NCBI GenBank assembly: GCA_963836355.1
Contig: CAWIJO010000027.1
Span: 1-45,505, forward strand
DNA: 45,505 nt
Reading direction: 5' to 3'
From: Palsa-506 sp963836355
Lineage (GTDB): Bacteria; Actinomycetota; Actinomycetes; Streptosporangiales; Streptosporangiaceae
The position numbers were made by a program, and so were the translations under genes. Shown piece by piece: positions 6,776-16,239 of the stretch (its first letter is position 1; each line of letters starts with the position of its first letter). The notes beneath the pieces are model-generated. The model saw only the letters and a program-made list of their open reading frames with translations, was not told the DNA's origin and made no database searches.

Positions 6776-9729
6776 TCAAGTCGCAGCTGGAGGGATGCCC
6801 GTGAGGTCCAGGCGGCGGTCGGTCTGCAGCTGGATCTCCCCGTACGGGGTCATGTTGGTGTGGAAGACCGGGGTGAGGCCGCGCCGGTCAGCGTCGGTGA
6901 GCACGTCTGCCCATTCGGGCAGCGCGAGGGTGTCCTGGATCATGAGGGTGTTGATCAGGCCGAGGCTGCTCTGCAGGATGCGCAGGCACACAGCATCCCG
7001 AGTTCTTGTTCCTCGCGCCGGTTGGAGGCGAGCTCGCCGCGCTTGCCGAAGCGGATGTAGTCGTTGACGCCGTTGTAGTTCTCCACCACGTTCAGTCCGG
7101 ACTCGGTCTCGCGCTGCAGGTCGCGGTCGCGGAGCCAGCGGGCCAGGAAGATGGAGCGCTGGGCGCGCCCGACCTCGAGCATCGCGGCGTAGGCCGGGTG
7201 GGTGGTCTCTGAGGTGAAGCGGCGCAGCAGCGCCTCGGTGGAGGCGGTGCGCAGCCGGATCGCGGTGGCGTACTTCATCATCAGGTCGTAGTTGTTCTCG
7301 ATGACGTCCCAGCGGATCGGGCGGGTCAGCGCCGGCGCGAGCAGGGGGTAGGCGTACTGGTCGCCGCGGCCCGGCACGTACAGCTTCATCGTGTTGATCT
7401 GCTTGAACCGGGCGATCAGGTCGAAGTCCAGCAGCCTGGTGATGCCGAACCCGACGAAGCTGGCGCCGTGGGAGTCGACGAAGTTCTGCTCGATCTCCAT
7501 GTCCGTGCCGTGCCGCATCGCTCCCTCGACCATCGCGTGCACCTCGGAGGCGGAGCAGCTGATCAGCTGGCTGTGCACGGCCATCGATCCGGCCACGTCG
7601 ACCGTCCAGTAGATCAGGACGCCGCGCTTGGCCCGGCGGTAGCGCGAGTGCCATTCGGTGAAGATGTTCTGGTCGAAGGCGGAGAAGTGCGTGGAGTCCG
7701 ATGCGACCGCGGTCGTCCCCTCGCCCCACAGCGCGGCCTGCCGGGAGGCGAAGGTGGCGTTGGCGATGATCCGGGCGGCCTGCCGGCACGCCTCGACGGT
7801 GAGGTAGCGGCGCCGCGCGTACCGCAGGTCGTCCTCGGTGTGCGGGTGGTCGCCGGCGGCGGCCGCGCGGATCCCGGTGCCGGTGCCGTAGGCGTAGATC
7901 AGCAGCAGGAGCCGCTCGAACAGCACCTGCGGGTCCAGGTGGTTCTGGGTGCCGGCCGGGGTGAAGACGTTCAGGCAGCCGGTGCGCAGGCAGGTTTCGG
8001 TGAGCATGTCCATCAGCGCGACCACGCCCCACCGGGCCCGGATCGCCGTCTTCAGCCGGCGCAGGTTCCGCGGCTCGGGCGCGGCGTCCAGCGGCGTGAG
8101 GTGGATCGCCCCGGCGTTGCGGCGCTCGGCGATCTTCAGCCAGGCCAGGCCCTTCCCGCCGAGCGCGTCGTTCAGCGCTGACATTTCGGCGTCTAGTTCC
8201 TCCCGCAGCTCGCCGGTGAACCGCCTGGGGTCCAGCGGCTTGCGGAGCTGGGCGTAGTTCTCGGCCCGGTTGGCCTCGAAGTCGGCCGGCAGGTCGAGGT
8301 CGGGGTTGCGCCATTTCTCGGCGCCGGCCACCCAGAATCTCCTTGCACCGCAGCTTCTCCCGCAGCGCCTGGAACACCCCGCACTCATACACGGTGCGCA
8401 GGATCCGCTGGCGGCGCTTGCTGTCGGGCCGGTACATCAGCTCCGCCAGCTCGGCCGGGATGATCCCGTCGACTGGGACGTGCTCGCCGGGCGCGTAGCA
8501 CTTGACCCGGCTGGGCACATCCGCCTTGTACCGCTTGATCAGCGCGAGCGCTTCAACCATGGGCGCGTGCACCGTGTTGGTCGACCCGAACTCCAGCACC
8601 TCGATGATCTGGATCAGCCCGGTCCGGTAGTGGCTGGTGTAGGAGGCCTTGAAGACCCGCTGCCGGTGCTGCCGGTAGGACGTGCCCTTGGCCTTGTACT
8701 CGCGCAGCAGCGCCACCAGCGTCTGGTGCCCGCCGGGCACCACCGGGTAGATGACGTCCTCCACCCGCTCCCCGGGCGACTTCAGGGCGGCCTCGGTCAT
8801 CTTGAAAAGGATGTTCTCCTTGCCCGATACCCGCTTCAGCTCCGCCACGAAGTCGCTGGTCACCTTGGTGTCCGCGCGGGCATTGATTCTGTGCACGGTC
8901 GCGATGAGCAAGTCGGCCAGGGCGTCGGTGATCTCCCGGTGGCGGCAGTACAGGTAGGCGGCCAGCAACGTCACCATGATCTCGTGTGGGTGGGAGCGCA
9001 GGTGACTGGGCGCCTCGGCCGCGACCCGGGCCCGCCAGCCCGCCAGCACCCTCGGCGCGACATCGGCGAACAGGTCGTCAGGGAGCGCGACCGCGCGGAT
9101 CGCGCCGAGCTTGAACGTCTCCTGCCCGATGGTCTTCACGCTGACGTTGCCCGGCTCGTCCCGGATCGCCGCGAACACGTCCACCCCGGTCACCTCGGCA
9201 GCACCGAACAGCGCGCCGGCTTCTCCGGGAGCGGCCTCCTCCTCGTCGCCAGGGTCGGCCGCCCGTGTGATCAGCGCGAGCATCCGGGCGGCAGCCTCAG
9301 CGGGGATCCGGCTGGCGATCCGCGCGGTCAGCGCCTGCTCAGCCTGCCGCAGCGCCGTGCCGATGATCCGCCGGACCCGGTCCCAGGCCGGCGGCTCGAT
9401 CCGCTCGCCCTTCAGGTGCGCCAGCAACTCCTCACGGACCTGGTCGGCCTGGCGCTCCTTCTCGCACACGTTCGCGGCCAGCCATTCCGCCGCCGCGCGA
9501 CGTGGGCGACAGCCTGGTCCGGAATCTCGCCGCGGCCCGCCGGGAACCGGCCGTGCACCGCATAGAACCGGAGCAGAAGAGCGAACCCGAGCTTCGTCGC
9601 GCCACGCCGCCCGGACAACTGCTCCAGCTCATCACCGGCCAGCGTCCAGTTCCCGATCAGCTCATCATCATCCAGCACACGCGCCACGAGATGTCCGGCT
9701 CTCCCGCAAGTACGGCAGCCACCACCCAC
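6776..9729 (-). pseudogene. tnpA: Tn3-family transposase with DUF4158 domain, three frame breaks
   Basis: Together the pieces encode about 980 residues, the normal length for a DUF4158-type Tn3 transposase. The N-terminal piece (9729 to about 9490) is DUF4158 (DDDELIGNWTLAGDELEQLS, ATKLGFALLLRFYAVHGRFP). The frame then shifts for the middle domain (EKERQADQVREELLAHLKGE to KLRCKEILGG). It shifts again near 8335 for the catalytic domain, where VASDSTHFSAFDQN, NFVDSHGASF and VVENYNGVNDYI hold the D, D and E positions, followed by SNRREEQELG. It shifts a third time near 6990 for the last 65 residues (LRILQSSLGLINTLM onward). Each break is a small indel in otherwise well-preserved coding sequence, so loss of function is recent, or the breaks are sequencing errors. 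No resolvase gene lies beside it. Confidence 0.9.
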
Positions 9730-9883
9730 CGCAAACCCAGCGAATCCGGATCAATACTGGCCGCGCACGATCAACCACGTCCCAGGGATCGCCCAAAGAT
9801 CCTCAGCCAGCCCGCAGGGGTCGCTCCTGACCTGGGACAACGCAATCGCGTGTACCTGGTGACAGCAGTCTTACCGACACCCC

Positions 9884-10540
9884 AAGGCGAGCGCGCTTGG
9901 CCTGTCCGTGATGGCACTGGACGCGGGCGTGTTGCTGATCTCCGGCAGCCCCCGGTTCCCGCTGGCCAAGGACGGCTGGCTCACCGGCGCCTGGGCCGCA
10001 TGGTTCCTCGCCAGCCTGCTCACCCGCCGGCCGGCGACCTTCGTCTTCGCCCGGCCACTGCTGGAAGGAAGGCGCGTCTTCGACCCGGCAGCCAGGACAT
10101 GGGCTCCCCCGGTGGCGCAGTCCTGGGATGAACTGTGGGACCAGGTGCCGGCGTTCCGCCGCGCCTGGCGGGTCACCACCGTCATCTGGGGCGCCGCGAT
10201 GCTCGCCGACGCGGTCATCCGCATCACGATGGCCTGGACGCTGCCCATCGACGCCGTCCCCGCACTGGGCGCGGCACTGTGGCCGGTCACCTTCATCATG
10301 CTCCAGGTGATCACCAACGTGTACTTCCACCGCACAGGCCTGGGGCTGATCCTGCGCGCCGGCCCCGCCCCCCGGCCATGCACACCGCCGCAGACCGGGC
10401 GGGGCGCGAAACTGAGACCGCGCACGGGCCGCCCAGTCCGCCCCGGCAGCCAAGTGGTGAACGGGCGAGCGCCGGGGCCGAGCGCGGCAACGCCGGCGCG
10501 ATGGGAACCGTTCGCACACAACGGACCAGCCTCGACCTGA
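9884..10540 (+). pseudogene. VC0807-family membrane protein, 5'-truncated
   Basis: The readable part begins in mid-protein with SALGLSVMALDAGVLLISG, then SPRFPLAKDGWLTGAWAAWF, LASLLTRRPATFVFARPLLEG, WDELWDQVPAFRRAWRVTTV and WTLPIDAVPALGAALWPVTF. These match the central and C-terminal parts of VC0807-family proteins; the first 70-80 residues, with the first two membrane segments, are missing. Upstream of about 9884 the frame loses similarity and soon meets a stop. The GTG/ATG at 9908/9911 could give a 210-residue product, but it would lack the N-terminal helices. The sequence just before the breakpoint ends in CCCC (9880-9883), as a Tn3 right end would. The intact paralogue is at 4406-5086. 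Confidence 0.6.
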
Positions 10541-10687
10541 TCCGGGGTGGCGGCCGGTGCCTGACTGGGGCGCATCCCAGCACGACACACCAAGTGCCCC
10601 GGTCCAGGCACCGGCTCCCGTGGCGCTCGCGGCGTAGCCTCCCCCACCCGAACGGCCATTGGCGGCAACCCAGCAGTCTTCCACCCG

Positions 10688-10894
10688 CTATCGCCACTGG
10701 TCGTTCCGTTGTTGCTCAAGCCCCGCATTTTCATCTGGTCGAGCTGGCCGAGCAGCCCTCTGGAACGCCGCCTCGTCCAGGCTGTTCTTTGTCCGCCCGG
10801 CCAGGAAGACGCTGGCGCCGTTACGCGCGAAGGCCCTGGCGATGCCGCTGCCGATCGCCCCGCCGGCCCTGTGCCGGTCCCGCCGGGAGGTCAT
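10688..10894 (-). pseudogene. Short-chain dehydrogenase/reductase N-terminal fragment
   Basis: The frame contains GGAIGSGIARAFARNGASVF followed by LAGRT, the glycine-rich cofactor-binding loop and second strand of SDR proteins. The usual start (V-V-T-G-A before the glycines) is corrupted to RHRA, and after DEAAFQRAARPARP the sequence is no longer SDR-like. Only about 40 of the usual 250 residues remain, without the YxxxK active site. It adds to the cluster of broken genes around the transposase. Confidence 0.6.
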
Positions 10895-11415
10895 AGCCTA
10901 AGCGGGAGCCCGGGCGCCGGGAACAGCTGCGGCCCGAGCGAGCTGATCCCGGTGATCCTTCAATTAGTCGTTTTAGCGTTTTGCCGCTTTATCTCTTTGT
11001 CGACCTTCTCGGTCGGCGATCCGGGCGCGCCGTCCGCCGGCCGGGCTTCGGCCGGCGCAGCCAGGGGTCGCGTCGGGCCAGATAAGTCATTTCCCTTTTC
11101 TTGCACTTCCCGCCAGGAACCGGCCCAGCCCCGCCATCTCGCGGCCGGGCTGGGCCGGCCAGTCCGGCAGTCCGTCAGCCTGTGCAGCCGCTGACCACGC
11201 CGGACGGCGCGCGTCTGCGAAGACGTCGAGGCACCGACGCCGCGGCCGGTGCGGCGGCCGATCGCGGCTTCGAGCTGCGCGTTTCAGGCGGATGTCAGTC
11301 CCGCTCCAGGCCCGCTGGCCATGCTGACCAGACGGCACGGCACAGCGCAGTGTGATCACGGCGCGCGTCGACCAGGGCGCCGAGGGACGGCGCCCCTTAG
11401 GAAGGGATTTCCGCA
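10895..11415. other. Intergenic region with a low-GC patch and a hairpin
   Basis: No supportable gene in about 520 bp. A markedly AT-richer patch at about 10960-11010 (around TTCAATTAGTCGTTTTAGCG) stands out from its surroundings and could hold a promoter or mark an insertion scar. At 11036-11056 an 8-bp perfect stem (GCCGGCCG/CGGCCGGC, 5-nt loop) could act as a weak terminator. The end of the region supplies AGGAAGGGA just before the GTG at 11416. Confidence 0.35.
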
Positions 11416-12495
11416 GTGAAGACCATGACTCGACTACTCAACCGAAATCTCGCCGGGCGCCGTGCCCGCCGGCTGGCCGGTCGGACCGCCGTGGTCCTGC
11501 CCGCCGTCGGCGCGGCCATCGCCCTGGCCGGCCCCGCCCTCGCGGCGCCCGCGTGGGTGATCACCCCGACTGTGAACCCGTCACCGCAGAAGGTGGCGTT
11601 CTCCAACGTGCTCAACGGCGTGGACGGGCGGACCAGCACCGACGCCTGGGCGGTCGGCAACTTCCTGGGCCCGAACGACGACGACGGCCAGGTCATGCTG
11701 GCCGAGCACTGGAACGGCAGCGGGTAGTCCCAGGTGCCCACGCCCAACGTCGTGCAGTTCGACGAGAAGCTGAACGCCGTCTCGGCGGCCGCGACGAACG
11801 ACGTCTGGGCGGTCGGCTCGACCAACCGGACCGGGTTCGCCCACACTGACCCGCTGGCGGCGCACTGGGACGGCACGAGCTGGACCATCGTCCCGACGCC
11901 GGCCACCACTGGCGGCTCGAAGTCGATCCTCTTCGGGGTTGCGAACCTGGGCGGCGGGAACGCCTGGGCGGTCGGCCGCAGCGAGGCCAACCGCGCGCTG
12001 ATCGAGCACTGGAACGGCTCGTCCTGGACGATCGCCCCGAGCCCCAACCCGGCCACGCCCAGCCCCGTCAACGGGGTCCGCCAGACCCTGAACGGCGTAG
12101 TGGAGATCTCATCGACCGATGCGTGGGCGGTTGGGAACACCGTCGACACCGTCTCCGGCAGCTTCCTGCCGGACAAGCCGATCGCGATGCACTGGAACGG
12201 CACCACATGGTCGGTCGCCACGCTCCCGAACCTTGGCGGCAGCGGCCTGCTGGCGTCGGTCACCGCCAGTTCCTCGACCAGTGTCTGGGCAGCCGGCCCG
12301 GCCGGCGGCAGCACGTCGGTCCTGCACTGGAACGGCACGTCGTGGACGCCGGAGACCACCCCGCTCGGCCCGGACGGCCAGCCCGTGATGAAGGGCATCA
12401 GCGCGGTGCCCGGGTCGGCGACCGAGGTCTGGGCGGCGGGCATCACGCTGCCCAGCGGCGGCGGGTACCACACCTTCGTAGTGCACCATCCCTGA
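11416..12495 (+). pseudogene. Secreted repeat (propeller-like) protein interrupted by an in-frame TAG
   Basis: One frame of 360 codons with a single internal stop, TAG at 11725-11727. The N-terminus is a long basic signal peptide ending in AGPALA. The body consists of about six units of 40-50 residues, each with DAWAVG or DVWAVG followed by a HWNGSSWTI/HWDGTSWTI-type strand, the arrangement of secreted beta-propeller-like repeat proteins in actinomycetes. The stop falls exactly where the first unit should have the Trp of NGSGW (TGG changed to TAG), so it is a point nonsense mutation. The rest of the frame (11734 on) is undisturbed, with no other break. The product without readthrough would be about 103 residues. 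The convergent DHA2 gene shares the hairpin terminator at 12517-12557. Confidence 0.8.
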
Positions 12496-12516
12496 CCTGT
12501 CACCGGTCTGACCCGC

Positions 12517-12557
12517 AGGCGCACCGGGCACGTGAGCACCACGTGCCCGGCGCGCCT
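12517..12557. terminator. Bidirectional hairpin terminator
   Basis: A perfect 11-bp stem, CCGGGCACGTG (12524-12534) with CACGTGCCCGG (12540-12550), has a 5-nt loop and is extended after one mismatch by AGGCGC/GCGCCT. It lies 22 nt past the stop of the secreted repeat gene and 13 nt past the stop of the opposing DHA2 gene, so it can serve both. Confidence 0.8.
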
Positions 12558-12569
12558 GTGCGCGGCACC

Positions 12570-14192
12570 CTAGGATCGGCTGCCGGCGCTGTTGGCGCCG
12601 GCCCCAGCTGCCTCGCGGCCGACCTCGACCGGCTGCCCGGCGAACTGGCCGCCAGCACAGTCCTCGCACCGTACCGCGCGCCGCGGGTTGCGGATCAGGG
12701 CCAGGGCGAGCAGCCCGCCCAGCGCGACAAGCACGGCTGAGATCCCGATTCCCACGTGGAACGCGTGCACCGACGCGGACTGCACCGCGAGCACGACGTC
12801 CTGGCCGACCCGATGGCCCGGATCCACCCGGGCGAGCGTCTCCCGGCGCGCCTGCGCGATGGCCGTCCTGGCGGCCGGCGAGAGGCTGCGACCGGCCAGT
12901 TCCTTGTCCAGCGCATGGCCGAACTGCGCCGAGGCGACCGCGCCGACGGCTGCGATCGAGAGCAGGCCGGCGATCCGGGCGGTCGCGTTGTTGATCCCGG
13001 ACGCGATGCCCGCGTTGCCTTCGTCCGCGTCCGATAGCACCGTTGCCGTCAGCGGCGCGACGGTCGCGGCGAGCCCGACGGAGAAGATCAGCAGCGCGGG
13101 CAGCAGCCCGGTCAGGTAGTCCACCTGCGCGCCGAGCCGCAGCATCAGGGCCAGGCCGGCGGCGGCGACCAGCGGGCCGGCCCCCATGAACAGCCGTGGC
13201 CCGAACCGGTCGGCGAGTTTCCCGAAGCGCTTGGACAATGCGAACATCACCAGCGTCGTGGGCATCACCGCGAGCCCGGCGCGCAGCGCGCTGTAGCCGG
13301 CCACCTCCTGCAGGAAGAGCACCAGCAGGAAGAACGTGATGCCCAGGCCGCCGTACATCGAAAGGGTCTGCAAGTTGCCGACGGAGAAGTTCCGCCGCTG
13401 GAACAGCCCCATCGGCACCGCGGGCGCCGGGGTGCGCCGCTCGTGTACTACGAAGAGGCCGAGCAGCACCATGCCGGCGAGCCCGGGGCCCCACACCTGC
13501 GGGCTGCCCCAGCCGGTATCGGGCAGCCGGATCAGCGCCAGCACCGGCCCGGCGAGGCCGACGAACGTGAGCGCGGCGCCCAGCCAGTCCACCGGGGCGT
13601 GCGCGGCGCCGCGCTCGCGGCCGGGCACGGCCAGGCTGATCAGCACGAGCGTGAGCAGCACGAACGGCACGTTGATCGCGAAGATCAGCCGCCAGGAGAC
13701 CGAGTCGACCAGGTAGCCGCCTGCCAGCGGGCCGATCACGGTGGCGATTCCGGCCCAGGCGGTCCACGAGCCGATCGCCGCGCCGCGTTCCTCGCGCGGG
13801 AAGGCGGCGATGATGACGGCCAGCGCGCTGGGCGTCAGCAGCGCCCCGAACGCGCCCTGCAGGGCCCGGCCCGCGATCAGGATCCCGATGTCCGGCGCGG
13901 CCGCGCACAGCACCGACACGATCCCGAACCCGGCGACGCCGATGGAGAACACCCGCCGCTCGCCGTAAATGTCGCCGAGCGAGCCGCCGACCAGGATCAG
14001 CGAGCCGAGCGCGAGCAGGTAGGCGTTGGACACCCACTGCTGGCCGGCCAGCCCGCCGCCGAGGTCGGCCCGGATCGACGGCAGCGCCACGTTGACGGCC
14101 GTGGCGTCCAGGCCAGCGACGAACGAGCCCATGATCGCGGCGATGAGGGCCAGCCGCTTGCGCCGGTCCGCGGAGCTGGTGGGCGAAGCCAT
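12570..14192 (-). CDS. DHA2-family (EmrB/QacA) MFS drug exporter
   Basis: 540 aa with 14 predicted membrane segments, typical of DHA2 drug:proton antiporters. Recognisable family motifs are LDATAVNVALPSI in TM1 (motif D1), the loop LGGSLGDIYGERRVF (motif A) and the TM5 motif around IGPLAGGYLVDSVSWRLIFAIN (motif C). A hydrophilic C-terminal tail holds a CxxC pair (RCEDCAGG). The ATG at 14192 has GAGGA about 9 nt upstream. No regulator is adjacent; the upstream 340 bp carries only promoter-like sequence. The exported substrate cannot be deduced. Confidence 0.9.
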   Translation of the reverse strand: MASPTSSADRRKRLALIAAIMGSFVAGLDATAVNVALPSIRADLGGGLAGQQWVSNAYLLALGSLILVGGSLGDIYGERRVFSIGVAGFGIVSVLCAAAPDIGILIAGRALQGAFGALLTPSALAVIIAAFPREERGAAIGSWTAWAGIATVIGPLAGGYLVDSVSWRLIFAINVPFVLLTLVLISLAVPGRERGAAHAPVDWLGAALTFVGLAGPVLALIRLPDTGWGSPQVWGPGLAGMVLLGLFVVHERRTPAPAVPMGLFQRRNFSVGNLQTLSMYGGLGITFFLLVLFLQEVAGYSALRAGLAVMPTTLVMFALSKRFGKLADRFGPRLFMGAGPLVAAAGLALMLRLGAQVDYLTGLLPALLIFSVGLAATVAPLTATVLSDADEGNAGIASGINNATARIAGLLSIAAVGAVASAQFGHALDKELAGRSLSPAARTAIAQARRETLARVDPGHRVGQDVVLAVQSASVHAFHVGIGISAVLVALGGLLALALIRNPRRAVRCEDCAGGQFAGQPVEVGREAAGAGANSAGSRS

Positions 14193-14472
14193 GCCAGTGT
14201 CCTCACGTGGTCTTGATCGTGCTTCGCACCATAGTCAATCGCCGCGGTATCCAGCTGAAACCGATTATTAACGGAGGGCCGGCGGCCGGTCACCGCGCCC
14301 GCCTGCCGAACCACGGGCCCGCCAGACCGCGGCAGGCCATACGGTGGCAAGCGACGCCGATGCCGACGCTGGCCCGACAGGAGCCCTCGTGGATGAAGCA
14401 GAGTGCCCGGCCACGCCGGACGGCGGCATTCGAGTCTCGGACGCCGAACGCGACGCGGCGCTGGAGAAAACG
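14193..14472. other. Intergenic region upstream of the DHA2 exporter
   Basis: No supportable gene. The AT-richer part (about 14215-14270) should hold the minus-strand promoter of the exporter; a TTGACT box is visible on that strand near 14235-14240, but no convincing -10 pairs with it. Confidence 0.3.
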
Positions 14473-14516
14473 CCAGCGCGCGGCAGCGCGGCCGTCGCCG
14501 CACTGCCGCGCGCTGG
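14473..14516 (-). terminator. Hairpin terminator of the SHOCT protein gene
   Basis: A perfect 14-bp stem, CCAGCGCGCGGCAG (14473-14486) with its complement at 14503-14516, closes a 16-nt loop. It starts 15 nt after the stop of the minus-strand gene at 14532, the expected place for a terminator. There is no T-run, as is common in high-GC actinomycetes. Confidence 0.7.
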
Positions 14517-14531
14517 GCGGTGGCACGCCGC

Positions 14532-14966
14532 TCAGGCGAGTATCTTGGCCTTCTCTCGCGCGAACTCCTCGGCGGTGATGACGCCGCGGTCGCGGAGGTC
14601 GGCCAGCTTCGCCAGCTGGTCAGCGGAACTGCCGGACGAGCCCGATGCGGACGAGCCCGATGCGGACGTCTGCATCTCCTGGAAGGCCGCCTGCTGCCGG
14701 CGGAACTGCCGCTCGGCCTGCTGCTCGGACCGCTCGTGCATCTCGCCGCCGCGGGCGATCAGGTAAACCAGCACGCCGATGAACGGGATGATAAGCACGA
14801 AAATGACCCAGAGCGCCTTGGCCCAGCCAGAAAGGTCATGGCTGCGGAAAATGTCGAAGTACACGTAGACCAGTAGCCAGATCCAGGCCACCCACAGGAA
14901 GAACTCGAGCATCGTCCAGAAGATGTTCAGCAGCGGGTAGGACGACGACGAAAGAGCAATTGCCAT
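14532..14966 (-). CDS. PLDc_N and SHOCT domain membrane protein
   Basis: 144 aa. Two hydrophobic segments near the N-terminus (FWTMLEFFLWVAWIWLLVYVY and ALWVIFVLIIPFIGVLVYLI) form the PLDc_N domain, with the family pair DIFRSHDLSGWAKALW between them. A charged helix and a Ser/Gly linker follow, and the last 30 residues are a SHOCT motif (LAKLADLRDRGVITAEEFAR). Such proteins are common in actinomycetes; SHOCT is thought to mediate oligomerisation, but the role is undefined. The ATG at 14966 has AAGGAGAAA 2-10 nt upstream, a strong site. It has its own terminator and appears to be a single-gene unit. Confidence 0.88.
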   Translation of the reverse strand: MAIALSSSSYPLLNIFWTMLEFFLWVAWIWLLVYVYFDIFRSHDLSGWAKALWVIFVLIIPFIGVLVYLIARGGEMHERSEQQAERQFRRQQAAFQEMQTSASGSSASGSSGSSADQLAKLADLRDRGVITAEEFAREKAKILA

Positions 14967-15339
14967 GCTTTCTCCTTGACGCCACGGTAGTTGCGTTAGT
15001 TAGCCGGCCCAGTTGCCGCGATCAGTTAGCTGGACTCTGTGCCGTATTTCGCGGTGCGAATCCAGTATTACCCCGTAACTGACCACTGGCATCACCCGTC
15101 ACGGGTGACATGCGTGCCCGCTGAGCAGCGGTTCCGGCTTTGCCCGAAGGATTGGTCGAGGAATGCGGCCAGGTAGCCGCTGGTAATCGTCAGCCCGTGG
15201 CCGGAGCGGGCAGCCTGCGCGGACGAGTATCCGCAAAGCTGGCGGACCTTAGCTCCTGGCGGGCCCCGTTCCCCGTGCGGGAACTGTCACACTGTTCGTG
15301 TCGGCGGTGGCGCACACGCTCAGCAGAAGGAGGCCGGGG
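14967..15339. other. Divergent intergenic region
   Basis: About 370 bp between the SHOCT gene (minus) and the lipoprotein gene (plus). No supportable coding sequence. The stretch 14985-15095 is AT-richer and should hold the SHOCT gene promoter. Just before 15340 there is AAGGAGG for the lipoprotein gene. Confidence 0.3.
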
Positions 15340-15969
15340 ATGACGTTATCTCGACGCAGGGCGTGGCGCGGGCTTGCCGGAGCGGGCCTGAGCTGCGTCG
15401 CCGTATTCGCCGCGGCCTGCGGTTCCAGTGCCAGCCCGGCTGCCACGGCGACCAAGACGATCACGGTCAGCCCGTCCGCGTCGGCCAGCACTGCCTCGCC
15501 GGGTGCTGTGCGTTCATCCGGCAGCCCCCCGGCAGTGGCCCCGTGCGCGACGCGCGACCTGCAGGTGACGGTCGGAGCGCGCCAGGGAGCGGCCGGCAGC
15601 ACCTTCGTGGCGCTTGACTTCACCAACATCGGCACTGCCGCCTGCACGATCTTCGGCTATCCCGGCGTCTCGCTGGCCGGCGGCGAGCCGGTCGGCCGGA
15701 TCGGCCGGGCGGCCGCGGAGAGCACCGCGAACCCGCGGCAGCTCGTCACGCTCGCGCCGCGGGCGGTCGGCAACGCGCTGATGCGGATCGTCAATGCGGC
15801 CAACTACCAGCCGTCCGAGTGCGGCCCGGTGCCGACCTCTTTCCTGCAGATCTACCCGCCGAATCAGACGACGCCGGTCTACATCGGGTTCAAGGCGACC
15901 GCGTGCTCGAAGCCAGTACGCCTGCTTACCGTCGGCGTCGTCCGTCCCGGCACGGGCAGCGCTGGCTGA
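15340..15969 (+). CDS. DUF4232 secreted lipoprotein
   Basis: 209 aa. The signal peptide ends in a lipobox, VFAAAC-G, with Cys at about residue 27, so the mature protein should be lipid-anchored. A Ser/Ala/Thr-rich linker follows, then a domain beginning PCATRDLQVTVGARQGAAGS and containing VALDFTNIGTAACTIFGYPG, the DUF4232 signature. Later cysteines (SECGP, ATACSK) fit its disulfide pattern. The ATG at 15340 was chosen over an upstream in-frame ATG at 15298 because AAGGAGG lies 5 nt before it. The function is unknown; DUF4232 proteins are abundant cell-surface proteins of actinomycetes. Confidence 0.88.
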   Translation: MTLSRRRAWRGLAGAGLSCVAVFAAACGSSASPAATATKTITVSPSASASTASPGAVRSSGSPPAVAPCATRDLQVTVGARQGAAGSTFVALDFTNIGTAACTIFGYPGVSLAGGEPVGRIGRAAAESTANPRQLVTLAPRAVGNALMRIVNAANYQPSECGPVPTSFLQIYPPNQTTPVYIGFKATACSKPVRLLTVGVVRPGTGSAG

Positions 15970-15970
15970 C

Positions 15971-16239
15971 ATGAGCTTGAGCGCCAATGCGGCACAGGCG
16001 CAGCGGTGGATGGCGAGATCGGCCGGCACTCGATCGCGAACCGGGAGCGGCACCTGGCGGGACACCAGCGGCTCGTCCCGCACCTGCTGCGCGCGGCGGC
16101 CATCAGGCAGGGTGACCGAGTGCTGGATGTCGGCTGCGGGTGCGGGGCGACGTCGCCGAGCAGTACGCCGCCCGGCAGCGCCCTGACGGCGTCTGGGTCC
16201 GTGCCGCCGCATGGCTGGTCACCGCCCGCCGCGGCTGAA
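15971..16239 (+). pseudogene. Class I SAM methyltransferase with frameshift and large internal deletion
   Basis: The 5' end reads MSLSANAAQAQRW, then continues in another frame as IGRHSIANRERHLAGHQRLV and GDRVLDVGCGCGATS, the SAM-binding motif I region. Directly after this, from about 16160, a third frame reads VAEQYAARQRPDGVWVRAAA then WLVTARRG and stop, which is how such methyltransferases end. Only about 90 of the usual 260-280 residues are left, so most of the middle has been deleted. The start is 2 nt after the lipoprotein stop. One open frame from 16006 passes through into the response-regulator fragment; this fusion is a by-product of the deletion. Confidence 0.7.

Noticed and set aside
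8270..9565. 431-codon plus-strand open frame opposite the transposase
   Set aside because: Composition-driven shadow in high-GC DNA; the minus strand holds the transposase domains.
9846..9883. Possible right-hand Tn3 terminal repeat ending in CCCC just before the truncated VC0807 gene
   Set aside because: Apart from the four terminal G/C bases it matches neither the left repeat at 5502-5539 nor the general Tn3 pattern; kept only as a possible breakpoint.
12109..14037. 642-codon minus-strand frame overlapping the exporter
   Set aside because: Shadow frame with no hydrophobic segments or domains.
13443..14216. 257-codon plus-strand frame opposite the DHA2 exporter
   Set aside because: Highly polar with no domain; antisense shadow of a membrane protein gene.
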